Below, in pieces: positions 33,302 to 42,291 of a stretch of DNA of 64,000 nucleotides; within the stretch, counting starts at the first letter, position 1; each line of letters opens with the position of its first letter. The translations under genes and the position numbers were made by a program. This DNA is from Melioribacteraceae bacterium (GTDB taxonomy: Bacteria; Bacteroidota; Ignavibacteria; Ignavibacteriales; Melioribacteraceae): assembly GCA_027030245.1 (NCBI GenBank), contig JALVFE010000030.1, positions 124,001 through 188,000 on the forward strand, in the 5' to 3' direction. Below the pieces are notes generated by a model. It ran no database searches, was not told where the DNA came from, and saw only the letters and a program-made list of their open reading frames with translations.

Positions 33302-34717
33302 ATGAAACCAAAAATCCTATCGTTCTTTATTGGTGTTGTTGTTTTTCTCTTTTCTAATGCAGCGGTTTTTGCTCAAGAAGCAGCGGAACAAATTGCCGAA
33401 AGTACCGGAGCGGTTCATCATGCGTTACCGGAAACTTTTACCGTAATCCCGTTCATTGTATTGTTGCTTTTAATTGCTACGGGTCCGTTGTTCTTTCATC
33501 ATTTTTGGGAACATCATTATCCTAAAATTGCAATGTTTCTTGGTCTGACTGTTGTAATTTACTATTTGGCAGTAATGCACGATACGCATTCGTTACTGCA
33601 TACATTAGCTGAATATTTATCTTTTATTGCGCTGTTATCTTCTTTGTTTGTTGCTTCGGGTGGTATTTTAATTAAAATCGATAAAAAATCCACACCGATG
33701 CTGAATGTGATTATTTTGCTTATCGGTTCCGTAATTGCAAACATAATCGGTACAACCGGCGCATCAATGTTATTAATAAGACCTTTTATAAAAATCAACA
33801 GAAACAGAATTAAACCGTATCACATTATTTTCTTTATTTTCTTAATTTCCAACATCGGTGGTGCTTTAACTCCGATTGGTGATCCGCCTTTGTTTCTCGG
33901 ATTTTTAAGAGGGGTCGATTTCTTCTGGTTTATCGAACATATTTGGTATATGTGGCTTCCAACGGTTTTGTTTTTACTTGTAGTATTTTTTATAATCGAT
34001 TCGCGCAATAAAGGTGAAGAAACCGGAGAAGAAGATTTCACCGGTAAAATAGAATTCAAAGGCTTAAAAAACATCGGATATTTATTGATCATTTTGATTT
34101 CCGTATTTTTGGATCCAGCCGTAATGAGCTGGGTGCCAAGCCTTTCGCCTTTGCCGTTTGGTATTCGTGAAATAATAATGTTTGCAGTGGTTTACATTTC
34201 GTATAAAACGGCCGACCATGAAATTTTGAAAGCAAACGAATTCGATTTCGAACCGATAAAGGAAGTTGCATATTTGTTTATCGGAATTTTTGCAACTATG
34301 ATTCCGGCGCTTCAGCTTATTGCGCACGAAGCGAATGTTTTGGGCAACCAATTGGATGCCGGAATTTTTTACTGGTCAACCGGATTGCTTTCGGGATTTT
34401 TGGATAACGCTCCCACTTACCTGAACTTCTTAAGTGCTGCAATGGGTAAGTTCGGTTTGGACATAAATATTGCGGAACAAGTGAAAGATTTTGCACTAAA
34501 CCATCCGTTATATTTGCAAGCGGTTTCTGTCGGTGCGGTTTACTTCGGAGCAATGTCTTACATCGGTAACGGTCCGAATTTTATGGTTAAATCGATTACG
34601 GAAAGAGCGGGTGTTAAAATGCCCAGCTTTTTTGCATATATGATTAAGTATTCCATCCCGATTTTAATTCCGACATTTTTTATTATTTGGTTAATATTTT
34701 ATTACGGAGCTGGCTAA
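33302..34717 (+). CDS. NhaD-type sodium/proton antiporter
   Basis: The 471-residue membrane protein has an N-terminal signal-like helix and about 12 further helices. Characteristic parts are GTTGASMLLIRPFIK, NIGGALTPIGDPPLFLGFLR and LSGFLDNAPTYLNFL, as in NhaD and other members of the ion-transporter superfamily. It would exchange sodium for protons at the inner membrane. The stop codon overlaps the next start by one base (TAATGA), so the downstream small gene is translationally coupled. Confidence 0.85.
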   Translation: MKPKILSFFIGVVVFLFSNAAVFAQEAAEQIAESTGAVHHALPETFTVIPFIVLLLLIATGPLFFHHFWEHHYPKIAMFLGLTVVIYYLAVMHDTHSLLHTLAEYLSFIALLSSLFVASGGILIKIDKKSTPMLNVIILLIGSVIANIIGTTGASMLLIRPFIKINRNRIKPYHIIFFIFLISNIGGALTPIGDPPLFLGFLRGVDFFWFIEHIWYMWLPTVLFLLVVFFIIDSRNKGEETGEEDFTGKIEFKGLKNIGYLLIILISVFLDPAVMSWVPSLSPLPFGIREIIMFAVVYISYKTADHEILKANEFDFEPIKEVAYLFIGIFATMIPALQLIAHEANVLGNQLDAGIFYWSTGLLSGFLDNAPTYLNFLSAAMGKFGLDINIAEQVKDFALNHPLYLQAVSVGAVYFGAMSYIGNGPNFMVKSITERAGVKMPSFFAYMIKYSIPILIPTFFIIWLIFYYGAG

Positions 34718-35082
34718 TGAAAACTTTAAACGAAGTATTGAATTCCGGTTTACACGGACTTTATTACGGCAACAGACTTTTATTACCTTTCAGAGCCGAT
34801 ATTCTGAAAGCGATAATCGAAAATGATATTATTATGGATTTTAGTTCCAATTCAAGCAATGCGGAATATAATATTTACGATGATTTTACCGAAATTTATT
34901 TTTATGATTATAAAGATATAAGCGAAGACGTTACGGAATTCGAAACGATTAAACTTGTTTTGGTTGAGTTCGGTGAGGATATTTTCGATTTTAAAAATCA
35001 TAGAAAAATTGCTCTACATGTTAAAGAACATCATAAATTGGAAATTGAAGAATTAAACGACGATATTTTATTAATCGAATAA
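34717..35082 (+). CDS. Small acidic protein coupled to the antiporter gene
   Basis: The 121-residue protein starts at the ATG of TAATGA, with GGAG upstream inside the antiporter gene. It is acidic and soluble, with no signal peptide (FRADILKAIIENDIIMDFSS, DIFDFKNHRKIALHVKEH). No family is recognised. The tight coupling suggests it works with, or is dosed to, the antiporter or the NAD(P)HX repair enzyme that follows 13 bases later. Confidence 0.7.
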   Translation: MKTLNEVLNSGLHGLYYGNRLLLPFRADILKAIIENDIIMDFSSNSSNAEYNIYDDFTEIYFYDYKDISEDVTEFETIKLVLVEFGEDIFDFKNHRKIALHVKEHHKLEIEELNDDILLIE

Positions 35083-35095
35083 AAAAGGCAAAATC

Positions 35096-36667
35096 ATGAT
35101 TCCATTATATTCGGCGGAACAAGTAAGGGAAGCCGATAATTATGCTATAAAGCGCCTCGGAATTCCGGGAATCGTACTGATGGAAAATGCTTCCCGAAGT
35201 ATTATATCGGCAATAATGGAACGTTTTCCCGAATTGGGATATTTCGATCACATTGGAATCGTGTGCGGAAAAGGTAATAACGGCGGAGACGGTTTTGCCG
35301 TTGCGCGCCATTTAATCAATATGGGTTTCAATGTTTCGGTTGTTAGCATCGGTAAAGAAAAAGATTTGAAAGGCGATGCATTGATTAATTTCCGCATCCT
35401 CAAAAAAATGCAAAGAGAAAGGGCAAAATTTAAGTTTAAAGAATATGGTTCCGTTAAAGATTTGAACTTATTGAAGGATTGTACATTTATAATCGATGCG
35501 ATTTTGGGAACCGGTGCAAAAGGGGAATTGAGAGAACCGTATTCAAGCATAGTAAAAAAACTTAATTCCTTTAATGCGATAAAGATTTCAATTGACTTGC
35601 CGACTGGATTGGATTTACACAATTCCACTGCGGGTGAAATCTTTGAAAGCGATTTCACGATTACGCTTGCAGAGTTTAAAACCGGACTCTTTTACGGAAA
35701 AGGTTATAAGTTTGCGGGCGAAATAGTTAAAGGGTCGATTGGAATAGGACCGGAAATATTTGATGAAATGGAAGTGGATACGTACTTAATTGAACCCGAA
35801 GATGCTTTCATCGGTATGCCCGTTAAGGAGCCCGATATTTACAAATATTCTGCCGGAAAAGTTTTAGTGATTGCCGGTTCGGGAAAATTACCGGGTGCCG
35901 CAATTTTAACTACAAAAAGCGCTATGAAAATCGGGGCGGGCGCTGTTTATCTTGCTTTCCCGGAATCCATTAAATCCGTTTCCCAGCAAAAACTCGAATC
36001 GGAAATAACAATTCCTTACAATGACGATAAAAAAGAGATTTTATCTTCCGTAAGCTTGAAGGATATTCACAACAAATTGAATTCTGTTGATGTTGCCGCA
36101 ATCGGTCCCGGCTTGGGAAGAGCTCCCGAAACGGTTGAAGCGGTAAGAAAAATTGTAAAACATCATTCTCAAATCAAACTTGTGCTCGATGCGGACGCAA
36201 TTTTTGCATTAAGTGAAAATTATAAAGACTTACCTTTGAAAAATCAGATTTTTACTCCTCACCACAAAGAATTTGCCGGTTTAATCGGAATTACCGTGGA
36301 CGAATTGGAAAAGGATTTGTTGAATTACGGCAGAAAATTTGTAAAGGAAACGGGTGCGTATTTGGTTTTGAAAGGTGCACCGACAATAATTTTCAATCCC
36401 GATGGTGAATGCTTCATAAACAGTGCGGGAAATCCTGGAATGGCTAAATTCGGTATGGGCGATGTTTTGAGCGGGATGATTGCCGGATTGATTGCCCAAA
36501 CAAAAAATATTGAAAATTCGGTAATCACCGGCGTTTATCTTCACAGTTTAATTGCCGACTTGTTGTTGGAAGAGGAAACCGAATATTCGATTAACGCAGA
36601 AACAATTTTAGAAAATATTCCCGAAGGAATAAAATTTTTAAGGAATTCATTTGTACAAGAAACTTAA
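35096..36667 (+). CDS. nnrD: Bifunctional NAD(P)H-hydrate epimerase / ADP-dependent dehydratase
   Basis: The 523-residue fusion has an N-terminal YjeF epimerase domain (about 1-215) with GKGNNGGDGFAVARHL. Its C-terminal dehydratase domain (about 230-515) has KVLVIAGSGKLPGAA, VLDADAIFAL, FTPHHKEFAGL and GNPGMAKFGMGDVLSGMIAG. Together they repair damaged NADHX and NADPHX. The two-domain order matches the bacterial Nnr protein (also called NnrE in its N-terminal part). The last 17 bases overlap the VanZ gene. Confidence 0.93.
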   Translation: MIPLYSAEQVREADNYAIKRLGIPGIVLMENASRSIISAIMERFPELGYFDHIGIVCGKGNNGGDGFAVARHLINMGFNVSVVSIGKEKDLKGDALINFRILKKMQRERAKFKFKEYGSVKDLNLLKDCTFIIDAILGTGAKGELREPYSSIVKKLNSFNAIKISIDLPTGLDLHNSTAGEIFESDFTITLAEFKTGLFYGKGYKFAGEIVKGSIGIGPEIFDEMEVDTYLIEPEDAFIGMPVKEPDIYKYSAGKVLVIAGSGKLPGAAILTTKSAMKIGAGAVYLAFPESIKSVSQQKLESEITIPYNDDKKEILSSVSLKDIHNKLNSVDVAAIGPGLGRAPETVEAVRKIVKHHSQIKLVLDADAIFALSENYKDLPLKNQIFTPHHKEFAGLIGITVDELEKDLLNYGRKFVKETGAYLVLKGAPTIIFNPDGECFINSAGNPGMAKFGMGDVLSGMIAGLIAQTKNIENSVITGVYLHSLIADLLLEEETEYSINAETILENIPEGIKFLRNSFVQET

Positions 36668-37061
36668 AGAAAGAAGGGTAACGTTTTTATATATTCCGTT
36701 GTTTTTTTATTGGATAGTTCTTTTTATAGCGACGACAATTCCAGCGCCTGCACTGCCCGATATTTTGGATTTCAGTGACAAGATAAAACATTTTATCGCT
36801 TATTTGGGATTTGCGTTTTTACTTTCGCTTTCCCTTCATTTTCAAGAAAAATATAAGAAGTTTACCCGATATTTTTTTATCTATGCGATGATTGTTGTTG
36901 CTCTCTATGGTGCTATCGATGAAATACATCAAATTTTTGTTCCTAACCGGATGTGTGAGTTTTGGGATTGGGTAGCGGATGTGTTGGGCGGATTGGTCGG
37001 TGTCTCATTTTCAATTATGTTTCTTAAACGGTATATACCCGTTAAAATTTTCCGTAATTGA
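36651..37061 (+). CDS. VanZ family membrane protein
   Basis: The 136-residue protein starts at TTG 36651, overlapping the nnr gene by 17 bases and preceded by AAGGAA. It has four transmembrane helices with the VanZ pattern DKIKHFIAYLGFAFLL, GAIDEIHQIFVPNR and DWVADVLGGLVG. VanZ-like proteins are widespread; the name comes from teicoplanin resistance, but a resistance role cannot be assumed here. Confidence 0.8.
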   Translation: MYKKLKERRVTFLYIPLFFYWIVLFIATTIPAPALPDILDFSDKIKHFIAYLGFAFLLSLSLHFQEKYKKFTRYFFIYAMIVVALYGAIDEIHQIFVPNRMCEFWDWVADVLGGLVGVSFSIMFLKRYIPVKIFRN

Positions 37062-37181
37062 GTAAGTGGAACATTAGAAGACTTTATTTGTAAAAAAAAT
37101 ATGCTGCAGTTTGACAAATCAAAAATCATTTGTTAAGTTGCAATAAATTATTAGTAATTCTTTAGGAATTAGGAGGAAAAA

Positions 37182-37832
37182 GTGGCTTTACCTAAAAATC
37201 CAAAAGTCGATTTGAAGCTGAAATATAGAAGAATGTTTGAAATCGGGCTTGTACTTTCATTACTTATTTTGATTTTCGCTTTTAAATATTTTCCCAGAGT
37301 GGAAGGCGAAAAGATGAAAATTGAAGCTCCGCAAGAATTGGTGGATGTGGAAGATATTGTAAATACAAAGCAAGAAACGGCACCTCCTCCGCCTCCGAAA
37401 CCTCCGATACCGATTGAAGCTCCCTCGGATGAAGTATTGGAAGATGTGGAATTAAGTGAAACTGAATTGGATGTTAACGAAGAAGTTGCCGCTCCTCCAC
37501 CGCCACCGGTAGAGGAAGAAGAAGTTGCTCCGCAGTTCTTTGTTGCGGTTGAGGAAATGCCGGAACCTATCGGTGGAATAGAGGCAATTCAAAAGCGGAT
37601 TGTTTATCCGGAAATTGCTAAAAGAGCAGGAGTTCAAGGTAGAGTTTTCGTAAAAGCTTTCGTTGATGAAAACGGTAACGTTATAAAAGCCGAAATTATT
37701 AAGGGTATCGGCGCAGGTTGCGATGAAGCTGCAATTAAAGCGGTAATGGCAACCAAATTTAAACCCGGAAGGCAAAGAGGCAAACCAGTGAAGGTTCAAG
37801 TTTCCATTCCGATTTTGTTTAAACTTAAGTAA
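37182..37832 (+). CDS. Energy-transducer TonB paralogue 1
   Basis: The 216-residue protein starts at GTG 37182 after AGGAGGAAAAA. One transmembrane helix at about 22-41 is followed by a Pro-rich periplasmic linker (PPPPPKPPIPIEAP, APPPPPVEEEE) and a C-terminal TonB domain (IVYPEIAKRAGVQGRVFVKA to KVQVSIPILFKL). It couples the proton-motive force to outer-membrane receptors such as the one at 13042-15912. It is followed by its own terminator and by a closely similar paralogue. Confidence 0.88.
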   Translation: MALPKNPKVDLKLKYRRMFEIGLVLSLLILIFAFKYFPRVEGEKMKIEAPQELVDVEDIVNTKQETAPPPPPKPPIPIEAPSDEVLEDVELSETELDVNEEVAAPPPPPVEEEEVAPQFFVAVEEMPEPIGGIEAIQKRIVYPEIAKRAGVQGRVFVKAFVDENGNVIKAEIIKGIGAGCDEAAIKAVMATKFKPGRQRGKPVKVQVSIPILFKLK

Positions 37833-37841
37833 ACTTGTTTG

Positions 37842-37869
37842 AGCGCCTCTTTGAGGCGCTTTTTTTTTA
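37842..37869 (+). terminator. Rho-independent terminator after TonB paralogue 1
   Basis: AGCGCCTC and GAGGCGCT form an 8-base stem around TTT, followed by T9. Confidence 0.85.
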
Positions 37870-38062
37870 TCCGATTTTAAGCTTTACATTCAAGTCAATC
37901 AAGAAATATCATTTCCCGGTTACCAAATTAAATTCCGGATAACTGTAATCATTTCAGATTAAATTTTAACAGTTGATTTCTTAATAATTTCGGAACTTAT
38001 TCTTTCTAAGATTGTCATATTAAAAAACCACATTTTCATTTCTTAATCATTTTGGAGGTAAA

Positions 38063-38713
38063 ATGGCTCTACCTAAAACGCCTTCCGCGGATTTGAAGAA
38101 AAAATATCGGAAAACATTCGAGACCGGAATAATCATTTCGCTGGTTTTCGTTATTTTATCTTTCAAATATTTTCCGGAATACAAGTATGAACAAAATTCC
38201 GCGACAATTACACAGGAGCTTGTGAACGTTGAAGATGTAATTCTTACAAAGCTTGAGAAACAACCGCCACCGCCACCGAAACCGCCGATACCGGTTGAGG
38301 CTCCTACCGATGATTTAATAGATAATGTTCCGATAGAGCCGACCGAAATCGATTTTAAAACTCCGTTACCGCCACCACCACCTCCGCCGGAAGAAAAAGA
38401 TGACAATCTGTCGAAAATTTTTGTCAGTGTAGAACAACTTCCCCAACCGGTTGGAGGTATAGCGGCAATACAAAAGAAAATCATTTATCCCGAAATCGCA
38501 AAACGTGCGGGAGTGCAGGGCAGAGTTTTTGTAGAAGTCTTTGTCGATGAAAACGGTAATGTATTTGACGCAAAGATTGTAAAGGGAATTGGCGCCGGTT
38601 GCGACGAAGCAGCGTTGAAAGCCGTGCTCGCAACTAAATTTATTCCTGGCAAACAAAGAGACAAACCGGTTAAAGTAAAAATGACAATCCCGGTTGTATT
38701 TAAATTACGATAA
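38063..38713 (+). CDS. Energy-transducer TonB paralogue 2
   Basis: The 216-residue protein has exactly the same length and plan as its upstream neighbour: MALPKTP start, one helix at about 23-42, Pro-rich linker (PPPPPKPPIPVEAP, PLPPPPPPPEE) and TonB C-terminal domain (IIYPEIAKRAGVQGRVFVEV). The linkers differ most, which may tune partner or reach. It starts at ATG 38063 after TTTGGAGGTAAA and has its own terminator, so the two copies are independently transcribed products of a tandem duplication. Confidence 0.88.
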   Translation: MALPKTPSADLKKKYRKTFETGIIISLVFVILSFKYFPEYKYEQNSATITQELVNVEDVILTKLEKQPPPPPKPPIPVEAPTDDLIDNVPIEPTEIDFKTPLPPPPPPPEEKDDNLSKIFVSVEQLPQPVGGIAAIQKKIIYPEIAKRAGVQGRVFVEVFVDENGNVFDAKIVKGIGAGCDEAALKAVLATKFIPGKQRDKPVKVKMTIPVVFKLR

Positions 38714-38718
38714 GTTTT

Positions 38719-38745
38719 AGCGCCTTCAGAGGCGCTTTTGTTTTA
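38719..38745 (+). terminator. Rho-independent terminator after TonB paralogue 2
   Basis: AGCGCC (38719-38724) pairs with GGCGCT (38731-38736), followed by a T-rich run. The stem is related to the terminator of paralogue 1. Confidence 0.75.
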
Positions 38746-38848
38746 TCGGCTTCAATTTTTGATACGCTTCACGGCATTCGTAAAAATTATTAAATTCTTT
38801 TTGGTTAAATTTGAAATAATGAATTAAACGTTTTTACTTAAACTCAAT

Positions 38849-39646
38849 ATGCCCTTGATAGAATTAAATAATGTTACTTATGCTTATGACGGAAATAAGA
38901 ACGGTAATTTTTTCCTTGGTGAAATAAATTTTTCCGTGGAAAAAGGTGAAGTAGTCTCCGTTTTCGGACCCAACGGCTCGGGTAAATCGACATTTCTGAA
39001 AATAATTTCTGGAATTCTTAAACCACGTTCCGGTACTGTTTTATTCGATAATAAAAACCTTAACTTGTATTCTCATAAAGAATTGGCAAAAAAAATTGCA
39101 TTTGTCCCGACGCTTACTTCTTCGGTATATCCTTTTTCCGTCTACGAAGTTGTAATGAGCGGAAGAACACCATATCTTAATTTTACCGGATTCGAAAAGA
39201 AAGAAGATCACGAAATTGTAGTAGAAGCATTAAAAACAGTTGAGATATACCATTTGCGCAACAAAGGGATTAACGAAGTTTCGGGTGGCGAAGCGCAACG
39301 GGCTTACATTGCAAGGGCATTGGCGCAAAAAACAGAAATGATTTTACTTGATGAACCGACCGCACATCTTGATTTGAAACATCAAGTGGCTGTAATGAAA
39401 TTACTGAAAAAATTGAACGAGCAACAAGGGAAAACCATAATTCTTGTTTCCCATGATTTGAACCTTGCGGGTAATTTCGGTGAACGCGCCATTTTAATGA
39501 AGAATGGTAAAATTGTTAAAGACGGAAACGCACAAGAAGTTTTAACCCAAACAAATATTAAATCGGTCTTTGAAGTAGAGGCGTTCGTAACGCATAAGAG
39601 TTTTAAAAACGAAACCCAGTTAAATATCCAGATAACATGTTTTTAG
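38849..39646 (+). CDS. ABC transporter ATP-binding protein, FecE/BtuD-like
   Basis: The 265-residue ATPase has Walker A FGPNGSGKST (Lys46), Q-loop region FVPTLTSSVYPFSV, signature VSGGEAQRA near 143 and Walker B ILLDEPTAHLD near 163. The pattern is that of iron-siderophore, heme or cobalamin importers. No permease or binding protein lies in the window, so its partner must be elsewhere. The 3' end overlaps the next gene by ten bases. Confidence 0.85.
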   Translation: MPLIELNNVTYAYDGNKNGNFFLGEINFSVEKGEVVSVFGPNGSGKSTFLKIISGILKPRSGTVLFDNKNLNLYSHKELAKKIAFVPTLTSSVYPFSVYEVVMSGRTPYLNFTGFEKKEDHEIVVEALKTVEIYHLRNKGINEVSGGEAQRAYIARALAQKTEMILLDEPTAHLDLKHQVAVMKLLKKLNEQQGKTIILVSHDLNLAGNFGERAILMKNGKIVKDGNAQEVLTQTNIKSVFEVEAFVTHKSFKNETQLNIQITCF

Positions 39647-40680
39647 AAAAAATATTCGGGAAATTATCCGGTTCGCACAAAATTTTAATCACAACTGTCG
39701 TTATTGCTGTTCTGGATTTGATATTTTTATATTTATTCAAATATGAATATAACAATTTCAGCTTATCGGAATTCAGTCTTAATAAATTTGGTAATCAATT
39801 AAATTTATTTATTACTGCGCTTTTTGTGCTACCAGCGTTATTTATATCTCCCAAAAAGGATGTTCCGGGTTGGGTTATTAACGCGGTGTTCTATTCATCA
39901 ATGGTATTTTTTTTCATTGATATATTTGCTTTTCTCCTTGCTTTATCCGGAGTTTCTTTCACCAACGGTTATTTATTCGGTTATCCTTTTAAAAAAATTC
40001 TTATTGTTGCGTTACTTGGAATAGGTTTAATTATCAAAGTATATCTTATTATTATTTTGTGGAAAATTCTGTTGGGTAAAAAATCAAACATATTTATCTC
40101 TTCGGCTCTATACACAACAGTTATAATAATTTTGGTGATTATTTTAACGTATATAAATAATTTGTTTTATCAACCTTTGGATTCCGCCGGATTGGAAAAC
40201 CGGAAATACGACGTGGCTGTTGTTCTTGGTGCAGCCGTATGGCAAAAAGACAAACCGAGTCCGATTTTTAAGGGTAGAATAGAAAAAGCTTTCGAGTTGC
40301 TTCGAAAGGGAATCGTAAAAAATATTCAGGTTACGGGCGGAAATGCTCCCGGTGAAATGAGCGAAGCAAAAACCGCATACAATTATTTATTGAAAAAGCA
40401 TAATATCGATAAAAAGCTTGTATTTATTGAGGAAGAAACAACAACAACATCCGAGCAAATAAGATTTATAAAAAGAAAATTAGTGGAAGAAAAAGGGCTT
40501 AAGAACATTTTAATCATTTCGGATAAATTCCATTTGAGAAGAGTATTGGAAATGTGCGATTTTTTTAATACAAATGCATATGGAATTTCTTCCGATTATG
40601 AATTAAATTGGAAGGAATTATTTTTGTATAGATTCCGGGACAGCATCGGAGTATTAATTTTCTGGCTTTTTGCTGTTTGA
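39637..40680 (+). CDS. DUF218 (YdcF/ElyC-like) membrane protein
   Basis: The 347-residue protein has five predicted transmembrane helices in its first 180 residues, followed by a DUF218 domain: YDVAVVLGAAVW, GRIEKAFELLRKG, IQVTGGN and FIEEETTTTSEQIRF, ending with ILIISDKFHLRRVLEM. Relatives such as ElyC and SanA affect envelope integrity; a biochemical activity is not settled. It overlaps the ABC ATPase gene and is probably co-transcribed with it. Confidence 0.8.
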   Translation: MFLEKIFGKLSGSHKILITTVVIAVLDLIFLYLFKYEYNNFSLSEFSLNKFGNQLNLFITALFVLPALFISPKKDVPGWVINAVFYSSMVFFFIDIFAFLLALSGVSFTNGYLFGYPFKKILIVALLGIGLIIKVYLIIILWKILLGKKSNIFISSALYTTVIIILVIILTYINNLFYQPLDSAGLENRKYDVAVVLGAAVWQKDKPSPIFKGRIEKAFELLRKGIVKNIQVTGGNAPGEMSEAKTAYNYLLKKHNIDKKLVFIEEETTTTSEQIRFIKRKLVEEKGLKNILIISDKFHLRRVLEMCDFFNTNAYGISSDYELNWKELFLYRFRDSIGVLIFWLFAV

Positions 40681-40713
40681 TGATTCCAATTATTATTGTT
40701 GGGAGAAATTATA

Positions 40714-41790
40714 ATGAGAGATTTTGATATTCTGGAAAAATTCGGTCACGAACAGATAATTTACTGTTCAGATAAAGAAGCCGGATTACGCGCGATAATT
40801 GCTATTCACGATACTACATTGGGTCCGGCGATAGGCGGAACGAGGATGTGGAACTATAAATCGGTTGAGGAAGCATTAATCGATGTTTTAAGGCTTTCAC
40901 GGGGCATGACCTACAAAGCGGCAGTTTCGGGATTAAATCTCGGAGGCGGTCAAGCCGTGATTATCGGAGATTCCCAAAAAGATAAAAGCGAATTGCTGTT
41001 CAGAACATTCGGAAAATTCGTTGATGGTTTGGGAGGAAGGTATATAACGGCCGAGGATTTGGGAACCGACGTAAAAGATATGGAATTCGTACGGATGGAA
41101 ACAAAACACGTGACCGGAATTTCGCGCGCTCTCGGCGGTTCGGGCGATCCTGCGCCGGTATCCGCTTACGGTGTGTATCTCGGTATGAAAGCTTGTGCAA
41201 AGGTTCGCTGGGGAAACGATTCTCTTGAAAATAAAAAAATTGTTTTACAAGGAGCGGGACACGTAGCGCGTTATTTGGCGGAACATCTGCATAACGAGGG
41301 AGCAATACTTTTCATTGCGGATATAATTCCGGAAAGAGCCGAAAAACTTGCCGGAACTGTTCGCGCTGATGTAGTGCATCCTTCGGAAGTTTACGATTTC
41401 GAGGGAGATATTTTTGCTCCGAGCGCTCTCGGAGGAATTTTGAACGACGAAACCATTCCGAAACTTAAATATAAAATTGTTGCCGGCGCGGCAAATAATC
41501 AACTTGAAGACGAAGATAAACATGGAAAGATGTTGATGGATAAAGGCATTCTTTATGCGCCCGATTATGTAATTAACGCCGGAGGATTGATAAATGTGGC
41601 AAACGAACTTGAAGGCTACAGGCAAGACAGGGCTCTTAAACGTGCGGAAGGAATTTACGACATAATAATGAAAGTGCTTAAAACCTCTCAGGAGGAAAAT
41701 ATTCCTACAAATAAAGCCTCGGATATGCTTGCGGAAGAACGGTTGAATAAAATTGGCAGAATAAAAACGATTTTTTCATCGGGGAAATAA
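40714..41790 (+). CDS. Leucine/valine dehydrogenase family protein with Gln at the catalytic Lys80
   Basis: The 358-residue protein starts at ATG 40714 after GGGAGAAATTATA. It matches Glu/Leu/Phe/Val dehydrogenases along its whole length. In Bacillus leucine-dehydrogenase numbering it keeps the substrate Lys68 (GMTYK), Asp115 (ITAEDLGT) and the NAD loop GAGHVA. However, the catalytic lysine of GLNLGGGK is Gln80 (CAA at 40951-40953). Leucine dehydrogenase makes branched 2-oxoacids for the dehydrogenase complex at 22-28 kb. The substitution makes activity doubtful. It leads directly into nusB with a 9-base gap. Confidence 0.85.
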   Translation: MRDFDILEKFGHEQIIYCSDKEAGLRAIIAIHDTTLGPAIGGTRMWNYKSVEEALIDVLRLSRGMTYKAAVSGLNLGGGQAVIIGDSQKDKSELLFRTFGKFVDGLGGRYITAEDLGTDVKDMEFVRMETKHVTGISRALGGSGDPAPVSAYGVYLGMKACAKVRWGNDSLENKKIVLQGAGHVARYLAEHLHNEGAILFIADIIPERAEKLAGTVRADVVHPSEVYDFEGDIFAPSALGGILNDETIPKLKYKIVAGAANNQLEDEDKHGKMLMDKGILYAPDYVINAGGLINVANELEGYRQDRALKRAEGIYDIIMKVLKTSQEENIPTNKASDMLAEERLNKIGRIKTIFSSGK

Positions 41791-41799
41791 GAGATTAAA

Positions 41800-42291
41800 A
41801 TGATATTTGAAAAACCCAGGAAATCCCGGCGAAGAATTTTAAGAGAAAAAGCGCTGCAAATTCTGTACGGCAATGAGCTGAATAAGGAAAATTTGGATAC
41901 CACAATTAAACAAGTATTGGGAGACGTCAATTTTTCGGATAGGGAATTTAGCTTGAAATTGGTAAACAGTGTTATTGAAAATCAAAAAGAACTTGAAAAT
42001 TTAATAGTTAAAAAATTATCTAATTGGGAATTGGAACGTATTGCATTGATAGACAGATTGCTGTTGAGATTAGGTATTGCAGAAATGTTATTTTTTCCCG
42101 AAATTCCTCCTAAGGTTACGATGAACGAAATGATAGAAATTGCCAAGGAGTATAGCACGGCAAAAAGCGGAAAGTTTATTAACGGTATTTTAGATGCTAT
42201 CTTAAACGATTTGAAAAAATCTAACAAACTTAAAAAATCGGGCAGGGGACTGATTGAGCAATCCTTCCACAAAAAATCTTCCGGAGAATAA
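41800..42291 (+). CDS. nusB: Transcription antitermination factor NusB
   Basis: The 163-residue protein has the NusB helical pattern: SRRRILREKALQILYG at the start, then NWELERIALIDRLLLRLGIAEML, and NEMIEIAKEYSTAKSGKFINGILDAIL at its core (shown here in parts only). NusB binds boxA RNA with NusE for rRNA antitermination. The C-terminal tail is basic and slightly long. The end overlaps the following MFS gene by 38 bases. Confidence 0.9.
   Translation: MIFEKPRKSRRRILREKALQILYGNELNKENLDTTIKQVLGDVNFSDREFSLKLVNSVIENQKELENLIVKKLSNWELERIALIDRLLLRLGIAEMLFFPEIPPKVTMNEMIEIAKEYSTAKSGKFINGILDAILNDLKKSNKLKKSGRGLIEQSFHKKSSGE

Noticed and set aside
40696-40713. TTG start upstream of the leucine-dehydrogenase-like gene
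   Set aside because: The added residues contain the GGGAGAAATT ribosome site of ATG 40714, whose product aligns with the family from residue 1.
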